Origin: Punctularia strigosozonata HHB-11173 SS5
Taxonomy: Eukaryota; Basidiomycota; Agaricomycetes; Corticiales; Punctulariaceae
Direction of reading: 5' to 3'
DNA length: 64,000 bases
NCBI RefSeq assembly: GCF_000264995.1
Contig: NW_006767433.1
Coordinates: 2,619,074 to 2,683,073 of the forward strand
Every line of letters starts with the position of its first letter. Position 1 is the first letter of the stretch. Positions 12,540 to 23,334 of the stretch are shown here, piece after piece. The position numbers were made by a program, and so were the translations under genes. Under the pieces are notes generated by a model, which saw only the letters and a program-made list of their open reading frames with translations, made no database searches and was not told where the DNA came from.

Positions 12540-14330
12540 TCATCCCAGAAGAGGCCGTTGCTCTCCTTGCACCAATCTCTGCTGCTGAAACAAGTCAGGA
12601 AGCATCGCCCTTGCCTGCCGTCCAAACCCTATGAAGGGTCGTCCATTCGTCCCGGATTTTTGAACAGCAGCCACCAGCCACCCGACTCCGAACGGTAGGC
12701 AGACGAGAATGAAAGCGAGCCCGCTTCCGCCCCATGCGTAAACCGTCGACTTATGCTCTAAAGGCCATTGAACGCCTATCGTCCTGACCCATGAGCCAGC
12801 TCCGACCTGCGTGAATTCCGTGAATCCGCCACCAGCGATTCCGCTCACGCCGCCCTCACCGCCATCACACCAAAGGACCTGGCTCCCCATCTCCTCCGCA
12901 CGGGCCAGGGCTTGTACCCACATCGCGACACCCACGCCCGTATGCCAAGTGCGAGCTGGTGCAAGGATCAGAGAGGGACGAGAGGGTAGCGTTGTGAAGG
13001 CATCGGGAAATGCGAAGTCCAGGCAGATGCTTGCGGTTACGGGAAGAGGGTGAGCCGATTTCGAACCGTTGGGGAAATACAGTCTCGGTGAAATGATGTG
13101 TACATCCGGCGGGTCAGGGGACGCCGCCATCGAGAACGACTCAGCAACTGGAATAGCCATCTGTCAGGTCGAGATCGAATGGACAGTAAAGATGCGGGAG
13201 CACTGACCCGGTATAAGATGCTGCTTATAATATTCGAAAGCGACGCCGGTCTGATGGATCAGGGCAAATCCATTGCGTTTTTGTACCACCCGGTTTTGCC
13301 CACCTGGAGGTGCAATCACCTCTTCGAAAGATATGCCGATATACTTTGATTGGCTTATACTTGCGACGGCCTCTATCGCGGCCCTTTTCTGCTCGGCGTT
13401 GTCGAAGCTAACAGCTCCCTCCGGCCACAACAGGATTTCAGCACGGTTTACGTACCGCGTCGTTTCCCTGACGAAATCCTGAAGGGTTGGAACACCGCCG
13501 ACGGCGGGTGGATGTGGCAGTATACAACCGACAGACAATGGCACGCTGCCGGAGGTATACTGCGGCAAAGGGAGAGTGTGATGGTAGGATGGCACCATGA
13601 GGAGTAAAAGAAAAGCTGCAAGAGCTTGGACGTGTCGTGAACGTGAGGGTGAAATTGATTCGTTCTGAACGTCGGCACGATCGCTGTCCTGGGGGAACTC
13701 AATGTCAATGAGCCGTTCATGGCCCCTGGTAGGGCCGGTTTCTGTCCCAAGGAACCAAGCCGTGATGAACTCGTAAAGAATCGTGCTCCATGCTGCGGCG
13801 ACAAAGTCCACCCCCATTTGGCCGGAGTAGGACCGTAACCAGGTGTACGGACCAAGACCGGCCATGGGGCTCCAGTTCAAAAGCCCCCCAACGGGTGAGA
13901 GCAACGATATGATACCCCATGTAGTGGCGTAAAGGAAAGGGAACAGTGTGATCTTGAACCATAATGGGCCGAGTCTAGCAGCCACACGATTGTCGACGAC
14001 GACGATCACCACCGCGCAAAGCGATGTCGATAGGGAGATGGCCATTAACACCCCCAGCCCAATTGTAGGAGAGGACAAGGCGTTATGAGAGGGTGCCCAA
14101 TACGATGCTCCGACGGCGGCTGCCATTGCGATCCAAAGCAAGATTGCACGCAGGATTGCAATCGATCGTGGCAGTATCATGGCTATGTATAGTCGCAATG
14201 CGACGAGCAGGAATACGATGGGGAGAAAAGAGGCTACAGGACCCACTGCGATCGATGCGAGGATGATGCTGGCCACCGTGAAGGTAGCCGTAGGATGGTG
14301 GAAGAAGGCCATGTCCACCATGGAGGACAT
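12540..14330 (-). CDS. Membrane carbon-nitrogen hydrolase, apolipoprotein N-acyltransferase (Lnt)-like
   Basis: The ATG is at 14328-14330 and the TGA at 12540-12542. The N-terminal half (to about residue 190) has five to six hydrophobic segments, for example VASFLPIVFLLVALRLYIAM and ITLFPFLYATTWGIISLL. The C-terminal half is a nitrilase-superfamily domain with the Glu-Lys-Cys triad visible: E in LLWPEGA, K in YKQHLIP and C in ASICLDFAFP. A final hydrophobic helix lies near the C-terminus (SGLAFILVCLPFGVGWLVAA). This order matches bacterial Lnt, which N-acylates lipoproteins; the substrate of the fungal proteins is not known to me. One intron (donor GTCAGT, acceptor TTCCAG) joins HLIP to VAESFS; reading from the nearer ATG at 13160 would break the frame. 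Confidence 0.83.
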
Positions 14331-14543
14331 GATGGTGAGAGTGAAGAGCGCAAGCTCAAGACCTGGCCAGCCAAAGACGGTTTATATAGATCCAGAAGAA
14401 GCTGTAGGAGTTACGAGACAGCCTTCAACATCCCGATTTGTCCGTGGACACTGCTTGAGGCTGGCCCACGCCCATATCCATGGCGAGTGCGGTTTACTCG
14501 CCACCGCCATCGAAGCAAGCGCCTCATTGCTTCCTTCTGCACG

Positions 14544-15602
14544 ATGGACGATGAAGAGAACGAGTTGCGAAATCCCTTTCCGTCGCCGCCGTCACACTAC
14601 ACCAATTATACAAGCCACAACCTGAAACTGCTCACTCTCCTTCGCGAACGCGTTGGTGAGGCCGATCTCAACCAGATCAATCAACAGGAGGTTCTCGGCG
14701 ATCAGGACGGCGTGCCAGAATGGCCCCTTGCGCAGCTCGAACCCCCCAGGGTTGACTGGATACTGCAAGAGGGCGTTTACGAGGTTTTCGGAGATACATG
14801 GAAAGTCAATGAGAAGATTCCTTCCTTGGGTGAGCTGGGGGGAAATCAATTGTATCCTGAAGACCCGGCTGCAGGCGAGTTGCGCGGCCATATGCCCAAA
14901 CATCCATTCGTTGACTCCATGCCGTCACAGACCGGAGACCAGCACTGTTATCCATCTTGGAATCCACCCTTGTCACGTACTCTGCGCTCGTCAAGTCACT
15001 GGTCGCGCCTCCTCCACCTCCAGGATCTGACGTTCCACCAGAGTGGCAACGCCATATAGAATGGATCACAGTCCTCGCTCAGAATATGATCGCGGCGACA
15101 AATGACTTGCGACCGGTACAGGTACGCTTGACTCACCCGCCTTTCGGTGATGTCAAGCGCAGGTGTGATTATCGCGTGTCCAGGCCCGAGCCAACCTAGA
15201 GCTCATGATGAGGAGACAACTGGAATTGAGGAAGGAAGAAACCGCCGCCATCCACGCGTACGTCTCTATTGTTGGTGAGGATGCCCACTCATTCAATGCT
15301 AGGAAATGCCAAGAGCTAGAGGCCAAGCTGGCGGCATTTTGCAACATGTCTCCGGATCTTTCAGCGACATCAGCAACTGACGTAAGACATACTGAAGTGG
15401 TGAACGGAATTATGGCTCGGAATGAACCTTGGAGTCAAAATGCGGATGAAGCGGGCATTACAACATCCGACCATAAGGTACATTCCCCGAGCGCCTTATG
15501 TGGGGTACTCTCTGATGTATATCACTCTAGCTCGCGAGTTTGCCTACAGAGGACGTGGTATCATTGGATGACGTACTTCGGTGGGCTGAGGAGATTGGTT
15601 GA
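14544..15602 (+). CDS. MED7: Mediator complex subunit 7
   Basis: The MED7 signature is clear: PPSHYTNYTSHNLKLLTLL near the start, then PPRVDWILQEGVYEVFGDTW, EKIPSLGELGGNQLYPEDP, and a helical C-terminal part (LESTLVTYSALVKSLVAPPP, ANLELMMRRQLELRKEE). MED7 is a middle-module subunit that forms a long coiled coil with MED21 and is a hinge for RNA polymerase II contact. The ATG at 14544 (MDDEENELRNPFP) has the usual proline-rich start close behind. The first intron is best read as GC-AG (14875-14930), giving PEDPAAD-RRPALLSILE. Later introns join PVQ-ARANLE, HA-KCQEL and a short C-terminal exon ending at 15600-15602 (RWAEEIG). It is divergent from the hydrolase gene, with 213 bp between the starts. 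Confidence 0.93.
14875..14930 (+). other. GC-AG intron in MED7
   Basis: The donor is CAG|GCGAGT and the acceptor TCACAG, 56 nt apart. Only this junction gives the MED7-like reading PEDPAAD-RRPALLS. The nearest GT (GA|GTTGCG) gives the wrong phase with that acceptor. Confidence 0.7.
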
Positions 15603-15903
15603 AGGACAGAGTATCATTATTCGGTGGATGTTCCACGGTTCAGCATAGCCGACACCTTCCTATGATGCTTTCTACTTTGCCGTTTTCAGAGTATCAATGT
15701 ACTAGTGCGAGGAGGTCGCGGAGTTATAACGTACTGTACATACTACTTCGAATATGCGATCACATGTTCGAGTTTCAACACATTCTCGTGACTGGCACCG
15801 AAGTACTACTGGCTGTTACACTGATAGTCAGTCTTGAACCGTTTTCTCCGTTAACCGGTTCGCACTCAACGATGACAGGCAGCTAGAAATTCGAACACAG
15901 ACA
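15603..15903. other. Intergenic spacer MED7 - BCL7-like
   Basis: It holds the 3' flank of MED7 and the 5' flank of the BCL7-like gene. No open frame resembles a protein, and I see no RNA gene or repeat. Confidence 0.5.
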
Positions 15904-16683
15904 ATGTCAACAAAGAAGAGGCCGGGCGTGTCGACCGCTACCTCAGAAGCTGCTAGGCGGCAGCTAATGCAGCCGGTGCTTTGCTGGGAGAGACGATGGG
16001 TGAAAGCAGACCAGGCAGCCCCAGGGTCCAATATGAAGGTGTACAAGTGGGTACGGACGGAGAAAACGCAGGTACGTTATCTTTATTCTCTTCAACATTT
16101 TCCTATCACTGAATCCCAAAGGCAGCAATTCAGCGATGACGAAGGAGACGTGGACGAACCCTTAGCGCCTCTTCCGGACGAGCCAGAAACAGTGGAGGTC
16201 GACGAAGAACTCGAGGAAGTTGAAGGCACCGCTCCGCCTCCATCTGCGCTTGCTACGGACACAGCGGCGCCAACGCCCATCACGAAATCTGCCGAGCCCT
16301 CTAAACCACCGTCACCGACGCCTAGACCTTCTGAGATGGACATCGAGATAGCGACGCCCGCCGAGCAACTCGATGTGTCTTTGGACCCTGAAGTCCTGGA
16401 ACAATCTCTGAATCCGCCCGATGCTTTGGATGAAGCGCTCGCCCCACCCGGGGACGAATATGGCGCAACGAGCACGCTCGACGATAGTCTGAGCAGCGTC
16501 GTGGAGGGTTTGAACCCGGATGATCTCAGCAACGTGGACCTTTCGGCTCTTCCACCGGACGGCATGGCCTTCGAAGGCGCCCATGATCTGACGCGCATAG
16601 AGCAAATCGAGCCGACGGACGCCATCCTCGGGGGGTCGATGATGGATCAGTCTGGCGACCCCTTCGCTGAGCCGCGTGCGTGA
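15904..16683 (+). CDS. BCL7 family-like protein
   Basis: The N-terminal 55 residues resemble the BCL7 domain: a short basic start (STKKRPGVSTATSEAARR) then VLCWERRWVKADQ and MKVYKWVRTEKTQ. Animal BCL7 proteins have W-E-K-K-W-V followed by a K-W-V-P strand at the same spacing. BCL7 proteins are small accessory subunits of SWI/SNF (BAF) chromatin remodellers that contact the nucleosome acidic patch. The rest is acidic and disordered, rich in D/E/P with LDP and LNPDDLSNVDLSALPPDG stretches. One intron (16072-16125) joins EKTQ to QFSDDEGD; the acceptor after GGCAG is the only one that avoids an early stop. The domain match is by eye and the link to SWI/SNF in fungi is inference. Confidence 0.72.
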   Translation: MSTKKRPGVSTATSEAARRQLMQPVLCWERRWVKADQAAPGSNMKVYKWVRTEKTQVRYLYSLQHFPITESQRQQFSDDEGDVDEPLAPLPDEPETVEVDEELEEVEGTAPPPSALATDTAAPTPITKSAEPSKPPSPTPRPSEMDIEIATPAEQLDVSLDPEVLEQSLNPPDALDEALAPPGDEYGATSTLDDSLSSVVEGLNPDDLSNVDLSALPPDGMAFEGAHDLTRIEQIEPTDAILGGSMMDQSGDPFAEPRA

Positions 16684-17380
16684 CGACGCTGGTTTGATAC
16701 TCGGTATATCATGCTCGTTGAACCCAGCCTTATGTTTTGTTGACATACTGCTATATAGGCATCTCTATTGAAATTGTACATGAATTATTGCCGTGAGTCG
16801 TGTCTATGTGGACAGAGATAGGTTTACCCATCTATTCACATATGCTGCCCCTTCACAAGTCGTCGTATCTCCTGTTGACACCCGCAGTTGCGCGTATGCT
16901 TTATCGATAAGGTACACATTCATGGAAGGTCCGACCTGTGGGCCGCAGTAGCGCAGTATTCCGAGTGTGCGGCTTCGCGTCTGGTAAGTATGCGGTTATC
17001 CCTCGGAGTTATCCGGTCATACAAGGACTTAGACGGAGCGTACCGATTGCGCGACCGTTATATGCGGGGAAGGGTGAGAAAATGAATGTTGTGGGTGCGG
17101 GGTATCTGTCCGTGTCGCTTTCGCCATTGCTGCCCCTTTGAGTACATTTGCCGATTCCGCGGAGCAAACTCCTACGACGGGTGTGCCGTGTCAAGCGACT
17201 GGATGAGACCGCGATCAGAAGTGGGATCGTGCGTTCTCCGACTCCATCTCTTCCTGAAGACACGGGACACGCGCGTTCTGTTCTCATGATCGTCCTACTT
17301 AAACCCTAAGAGCCGCGCTCGGCTCCTACGCCTCATCTCGCCACACAAACGGCTCTATCTCTCTACTGCGCGTCACAGCC
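16684..17380. other. Intergenic region without recognised gene
   Basis: These 697 bases separate the BCL7-like gene from the acyl-CoA ligase and should contain the ligase promoter. Short frames occur on both strands but none looks like a protein. No repeat was seen. Confidence 0.5.
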
Positions 17381-20016
17381 ATGGACTTTGAAGTGCCCGG
17401 GGCTGAGTTACCCCACGTCCCCGACAACCTGACTATTCCACAGTTTCTGCTAGACTCGCAGCATGCGACGCGACCTCTCAGACCGGTGAACTCTCCGTGG
17501 CTCATTGAGGACGAGACAGGGAGACACATCGGTTTTGAGGAAGTGAGTGTTCATACCCCTGAGACTCAGCAGCCCGCGGTTCCCAAACGATCCCTTGACT
17601 GAACATCCTGAACTGACTACGATGCCACCCTGCCTCCACGTAGTTGCGAAGGAGGACATTCGGGTTGGCAAATGCTCTAAGCGTAAAATATGGTATCGGT
17701 GAGCCAACACCCATCCCTTGATGCAGGCCTCGACTCTGATACGCCTTCTTGACTGCAGGAAATAACGACGTCGGTCAGTAATCCGGTCATGTATGCTAGA
17801 CGATGAACAGCTGTGACACCTTGGATAGTCTGCCTGTTCAGTCCAAACCACGTTGGTATGTTCAGTCCTCGCTTCAATATCGTGTCCGCAGCTCAGAGTA
17901 CGTATTTTAGATTATCCCGTCGTTGTGTGGGCTATCCACCGACTGGGTGCCATCATCTCGTTTGTTTCGTTTACTGCGAGTACTAATAATTGTCTGAAAT
18001 CACGATATACTAGTCCTGCGAATCCTGCTTACACTGTGGAGGAACTCGTGTATCAGTGCCAGGCCAGCAAGTCCTCTATGATCATGGTGCACCCCCTGTT
18101 CCTGTCCACGGCCTTGTCAGCTGCGCGACAAGCCAACATATCCTCGGACCGCATCGTCCTCGTGGACAGCCTTCCCACGTCCACCGGGACTAGCGTGCCT
18201 ATCCACTGCCCTCCGACAGTGAGCGATCTCGTCGCTCATGGTCTCTCGGAGCCGTTGCGCTTCAAGGAGCCGCAGCTGAGCACAGGAGGCGGCAAGACGA
18301 AACTCGCCTTCTTAAGCTTCTCGAGCGGAACTACAGGAAGACCCAAGGCCGTTGCCATCCCTCATTACGCGGTGATTGCGAACGTGATTCAGATGGCGAA
18401 GCATTGGAAGATAAACGAGGATTACACAACTTGGGAAGAGAGACAATGGCGCGCAGGCGATGTTGCCATTGCAGGTCTGTTTGCAGCCGTATTACGATAC
18501 CGACACAGATAGCTGACTTCATCCCTTTAGTTTTGCCATTCTTCCGTGAGCAAATGAGTGATATAGGCTCTCGTATTGTCAACTAAGTATCCCATTCAGA
18601 CATCTACGGGCTGGTTGTCAATGTAGGTCGTCAGTCCTATCAAATACCCGTAACCTTGTTCAACATGATCTACGACAGCTCCATTACTGCCTCTTCGCTG
18701 GTGTAAGCGCACGTTTACACCTATCCGCATGGACTCGGCTACTGATCAGCGCATCACTCACAGCTCTCTATAGTCGTTGTACCAAAATTCAACTTCGAGA
18801 ACTTCCTAGCAAGCATCGCTCGATACCGCGTTACTCACCTTCTGTAAGGATCGCGGGCGATATACATTCTCGGGCACCATACTGATCTGCGTTGCAGTCT
18901 GGTCCCTCCCCAAATGGTGCTGTTTTGCAAGGTGAACGATTCCCATGACTGTCAAGCTGGTTGTAGCTGACTTCAGCTCAGCACCCGGCCACGAAGAAAT
19001 ATGACTTCAGCCATGTTCGACTGTGCATGGCGGGGGCGGCCCCTGTCAGCTCAGAGCTCACCATGCAATTTACGAAGGTGATGAAGAATGCTTACATTGG
19101 GCAAGGTTACGGTGCGCGACGCATTACGCATGATATAAGTGCATTGACCAAGGCACAATCAGGTATGACGGAAACATCGACAACTGTGGCGGTTTTGACC
19201 CCCGACCAGAAATTGTTCACTCTCGGCTCTGCTGGCAAACTGATGCCGGGCGTCACCGCCCGTGTCATCAAGGAAGATGGTTCTCTCGGTGGCGTAAACG
19301 ATGTCGGGGAGCTGGTAGTCGCATCGCCTTCGAATGCCCTTCGTTACGAGAACAACCCTGAAGCGTACGTTGAAATCCAGTGTCTTTCTGAGACGTCCGG
19401 TGACCAGTCTCATAGTACGAAGGAAACGTTCATGGAGGCAGACGGCAAGAGATGGGTGAGGACAGGAGATGAGGTTAGGATTAACGAGAAGTACGAGCTC
19501 TTCATTGTCGACAGAATCAAGGTCGGGGATATGTCTAAGACAGGGGCACATTGCTGACAACTGCTGGAACACAGGAATTGATCAAAGTTCGAGGCTTCCA
19601 AGTTGCGCCGGCTGAGTTGGAAGGGCATCTGCTTGACCACCGTGATGTCTCCGATGCCTGCGTCGTAGGCATACCGCACGAGTATAGCGGCGAGGTGCCC
19701 TTAGCCTTCGTTGTCCTGAGCAGCGATGCTGCGTCCAAGTTGAAGCAGGCCGGTACCGGTGAGGTAGAGCGACTGAAGAAGTCTATCATGAAAGTAAATC
19801 CTTCATTTTTTCGATGTCGATTACTAGTGAGAGTGAGCAACTAATCTCGTCGCTCAGCATGTCGCCGATGCAAAGGTCCACTACAAGCATTTGTACGACG
19901 TCGAAATCGTCTCCGAAATACCCAAGAATCCGTCGGGAAAGTTACTCCGCCGACTGCTTCGCGACAGAGCGAGACAAGCCAGAGCCAAGGTGGAGGTTAC
20001 GAAGGCAAAGTTATGA
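17381..20016 (+). CDS. 4-coumarate-CoA ligase-type acyl-CoA synthetase, probably peroxisomal
   Basis: This is a member of the ANL adenylating superfamily. Motifs in order: the P-loop LSFSSGTTGRPKAV, HIYGLVV, VTHLLLVPPQMV, the A5 motif QGYGMTET, the A7/A8 region GDEVRINEKYELFIVDRIKE followed by LIKVRGFQVAPAELE, and the A10 lysine motif IPKNPSGKLLRR. It activates a carboxylic acid with ATP and loads it on CoA. The C-terminus KAKL ends in AKL, an accepted PTS1 variant, so import into peroxisomes is likely. There are about a dozen introns of 50-60 nt. One uses a GTTTGT donor with a perfect TACTAAT branch site (about 17959-18013); another joins LFAG-LSIVVVPKF. There is no carrier-protein domain after A10, so it is not an NRPS. 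I see no lesion; the acid substrate cannot be read from sequence. Confidence 0.88.
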
Positions 20017-20220
20017 CGCGGTGATGTGCTACGGAGAGCCCGAATGCACGCAATACCATGGAACTAGCACTCCTTCGCAGAGCAGTAGTAGCTCGAATGA
20101 CCGTTGACGAATGCAAGCCCTGCCGTGTGGCTGTGTAATATACGCGCCCTTTGCTGTGCTGTTAGCCCGAGAGCCGTCGCGCCTCCCTGTTTCCACATTG
20201 ACGCCCGTCTCTTCTAAGCC

Positions 20221-21159
20221 ATGGTCAACGTACGGCGCGTAGCGTCGCAGGTGCATAAGCAGGCCGCGCGCTTGATGAAGGCCGACAATTACATGAAAAC
20301 CGAGCCTGCTTGGTATGGTGCTGTACTGGACCACCCTCCACTCCCTTTACCTCCCCGGTCACCCCCTTCTCGTGACCGCTTCGACGCCGGACAACTGTCT
20401 CGGTCATCGAAACAACACGCCCTCGGTACCTCTGAAGTGCGCCCGGTGCCTGTCAAATACCTTGAGGACCAAGTTAGAAGACAGTTTTTCCGCGACCATC
20501 CCTTCGAGGCTTTCCGAGAAACGACTTTGGTGGAAAACGGGGAGCTGGAGCCGGAACACCCTGTATCAGGGAAAGAATGGACAAGGCTACGACAGAGGGG
20601 CCGAAACCCGAAGCCTGAAGAGTATGTCACAGTGTTAACTTGTATCGACCTTGTCTCAACATCGCTTTTGTTTGGTAGTGCTGTCAAATTTGCTGTCAGC
20701 ATACACCAGCACCATAACGTCTCCTTGACCCAAGCATATGCGGCAGCGGTGGCTCAGTTCCGCGCTCTACGCGCTGAGCAGACAATCGCGACCTCAGTCG
20801 CTGCTATGGAAGCGGAGTCGTACGGCGCACGGTTCGGACACACGGAAACGGAACGCGGGTTCTTGCAAGAGGAAGAACACCTGAAATCGTTCGAGAGTCG
20901 GGAGAGCATCGATATGGGCATTGCCATCGCTAGGAAGCGCTGGAAGATGGAGCATGTGCCAGAGGGCGGAGAAGGTCAATGGACCAGGGGTAAGGATTAT
21001 CAGCGACTATGGCAGGAAGGTGTTAGGCCCCGGTACACACCGCTAACGACGCCGATCGACGCCGAAACCGGACAGAGTCCCGATGCCGAAGCTGTCGCCG
21101 CTAGCGCAGACTTCATGGAGCTTCAACGAACGGATCCTATTCTACATCTGTCTCATTAA
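20221..21159 (+). CDS. RSM25: Mitochondrial small-subunit ribosomal protein mS23 (yeast Rsm25)
   Basis: The protein opens with VRRVASQVHKQAARLMKAD and then EPAWYGAVLDHPP, and carries PVKYLEDQVRRQFFRDHPFEAFR and TLVENGELE, a tryptophan-arginine segment, and a helical block (YAAAVAQFRALRAEQTIATS, ESYGARFG, TERGFLQEEE). These match the Rsm25/mS23 order, including the TPAWY, YVEDRLRSLFYKQHPWE and YEFYALRMQEQI motifs of the yeast protein. It acts in the mitochondrial 37S subunit. One 57-nt intron (20622-20678) joins PKPED to AVKFA. It is a multiple of three and has no stop in frame, so an unspliced message would also be open. The gene is convergent with RPN5, 101 bp apart. Confidence 0.85.
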   Translation: MVNVRRVASQVHKQAARLMKADNYMKTEPAWYGAVLDHPPLPLPPRSPPSRDRFDAGQLSRSSKQHALGTSEVRPVPVKYLEDQVRRQFFRDHPFEAFRETTLVENGELEPEHPVSGKEWTRLRQRGRNPKPEEYVTVLTCIDLVSTSLLFGSAVKFAVSIHQHHNVSLTQAYAAAVAQFRALRAEQTIATSVAAMEAESYGARFGHTETERGFLQEEEHLKSFESRESIDMGIAIARKRWKMEHVPEGGEGQWTRGKDYQRLWQEGVRPRYTPLTTPIDAETGQSPDAEAVAASADFMELQRTDPILHLSH

Positions 21160-21260
21160 TTATATTATCGTGCATGGCACAATGCAGATTATGTCTCGTC
21201 ATATATTGTGTGATATGCTCATTAGACGGTGACAAGGTAAAATACAACAAGAGTGACTGG

Positions 21261-23056
21261 CTACACCTTGATCTTTGATTGTGCGGCCTGCGCGGCATTC
21301 ATCTGCATCCATGTCTTCTCGACGGTCCCTAGCAACTTTTGCATGTCGGAACTCCAATCGTTCATGATGTCTTCTGGGCTGCGCTTGGCTCTAAAACTGA
21401 CGATGCCCGCCGGCCGATCTATCCGTGCCCAGACAGAGCCAGATACGACCAAACGGGAAAGCGTTTCCTCGGTTTGCTGCCTTGACAAGTCCAGCAGAGA
21501 TGTCAGCCGCTCGAGCGTGATGCGAGTGTAGTATCTTGCAACGACTCGGATATTCTGTAATTTGTTCAGCTTCGAGATCATGCCAAGAACGCATGGGATA
21601 CTGACATGCTCGATGACACGATCATGCAGTGCCTCCCAGTGCTTTTCCGTTTCGAATACATGCGTCTTCCTGAGGAAGGGTCCGTACAGGGATTCAATAC
21701 CAGGCCACCTCATGAGCTCCTGCGTAGTGAAGCATTTGACGAGGTTGCTGGAGCACGAATCAGATATGTGGATGAACAAGATTGCGACAATACGCACTAC
21801 TGCAACTCCAACTTCGGCTTGGAGAGTGCCGGGTCAGCAAATAGTCGATGCAGCATGTCGGACTGTTCGTTGTCGTGAGGCGCCAAAACCACGTAGTAAA
21901 CAATATGTTCCAGCGCCTGGGCATGTGTCAAACCAATCAACTGGGGACTATAAACAGAAACGCTCACAGATTTGCCCTTGTCATTCTCGTCTTCTTTGAC
22001 GGACGGAGTCTCCCACACTTTGTGGTAGTACTTGGCCGCGTCAAGGTACGAGCTGTGGTGCAGAGCATGCTGGATCATAAGATCGTAGTACTTCAACTTC
22101 AAATCCTGGCGTCATCGTGTCAATTACTTGCAAAGTGCAAATTAGATGATCGGAACGAACCTCGTTCTCCTTCTCCTTGAGAAATTCTTCGTTGATCTTG
22201 CGCCCGCCGACCCGAGCTTTGATCCATTCTGCCTCTCCTCCGCTGCTCGAGCCCTTCTCCTCCTTCTCCTTCTCCGCGTCTTTCACCCTCGCAACTGCGA
22301 TCAATAGACGCATTTGCTCCAGGATAAACTCGGTCTTTTCTCGTCGCTCCATGGACGAATAAGTCTCCACTTGCAGCTCGCTGAGAAGCTCAGACGCAGC
22401 GACAAGTGACTCTTTCGGGGTCGCCTTGGCCGTTGCCGCCTTCGATGGTTCCGCGAGAGATTCATGATGATGCGCGAGGAGAAGGGTAACGCGCGCGCGA
22501 GGAGTCTCGAGAAAGATCTGGGGAGACAGCAATAAGCTACAGTCTCTTATTGACGATGCAGACTTTGCACCTTGCCCTCAGTCACTGCTCGAAGAGTCTC
22601 GATCAGCTCCAGCCACTTCTCGTCACCGTCACGTTGCCGGATCTCCGGCAGCCAGCCCATGGCTTGCTCGACCAGGGCTTGCACGGCACCCTTCAGTTGA
22701 CCGTGCTTCTTACTAAGCGTTGCTATGCTCGAGTTGAGGAGTGTATAATCGCGGGCGTTGTAACATAGCTCCGAGACGGTCTTGACCAGTCTAGTCGTTG
22801 ACTTCAAATCCGAGGCCTGCAGGTGGCGTGAACAGTTGTCCGTGTTCGATGCTAGGCATCACGCACGTTACGAGTTTGCTTCTCTAGTGCAAAGAGCTTA
22901 TCCAAAGATTCTTGGAGTTTCCCTGACTTCAAGCCCGGGATCAGTGTGGTGAATGACCTCCATAGAATGACCACGTACCTCCGCCAAAGATGTCGCTTCC
23001 GGGAGCAACGTATCAACCTCTGGAGTAAAGTCCCTCTCTTGTTTCTTCTCCGACAT
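21261..23056 (-). CDS. RPN5: 26S proteasome regulatory subunit RPN5 (PSMD12)
   Basis: The ATG at 23054-23056 gives MSEKKQERDFTPEVDTLLPEA. The body is alpha-solenoid (for example LIQHALHHSSYLDAAKYYHKVWETP), followed by a PCI domain (LVKCFTTQELMRWPGIESLYGPFL, NIRVVARYYTRITLERLTSLLDLS) and a C-terminal helix ending NAAQAAQSKIKV. Rpn5 is a scaffold subunit of the proteasome lid, and its C-terminal helix enters the lid helical bundle. Several short introns are present, and the stop TAG is at 21261-21263. Nothing looks broken. It is convergent with mS23 and its start lies close to the 3' end of the F-box gene, so its promoter must sit within roughly 280 bp. Confidence 0.92.
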
Positions 23057-23334
23057 GATGTAGTAAGATTCGGTGTGGCTTGCAGCTGCGATGGCAGAGT
23101 TTCGGACGCGACTCGGACGCGCGTACAAGGTCGTGACGAGTTCATGTAGCCAGTCACGTGGCACTTCATTAGCCCGATCAAGGCGCTTTTCCTGCTCTGC
23201 TACGTCTCTCTTAGTCTCCAATCCGTCGAGGGCTTCAACGTGTCGTATCGTTTCATGGCTGTCATACGATGTCATAACCTACACCAGTGGCCAGCACCAG
23301 ATTTACATGAGTTCGTAATACAATCCGGAGGCGA

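Noticed and set aside
16935-17020. tRNA-like stretch (CCGCAGTAGCGCAGT)
   Set aside because: It resembles an A box, but no B box (GGTTCRA) follows at the right distance and no cloverleaf could be drawn.
17381-20016. NRPS or secondary-metabolite gene cluster around the adenylating enzyme
   Set aside because: The protein ends right after the A10 motif with a peroxisomal signal. No carrier or condensation domain and no tailoring genes lie nearby.
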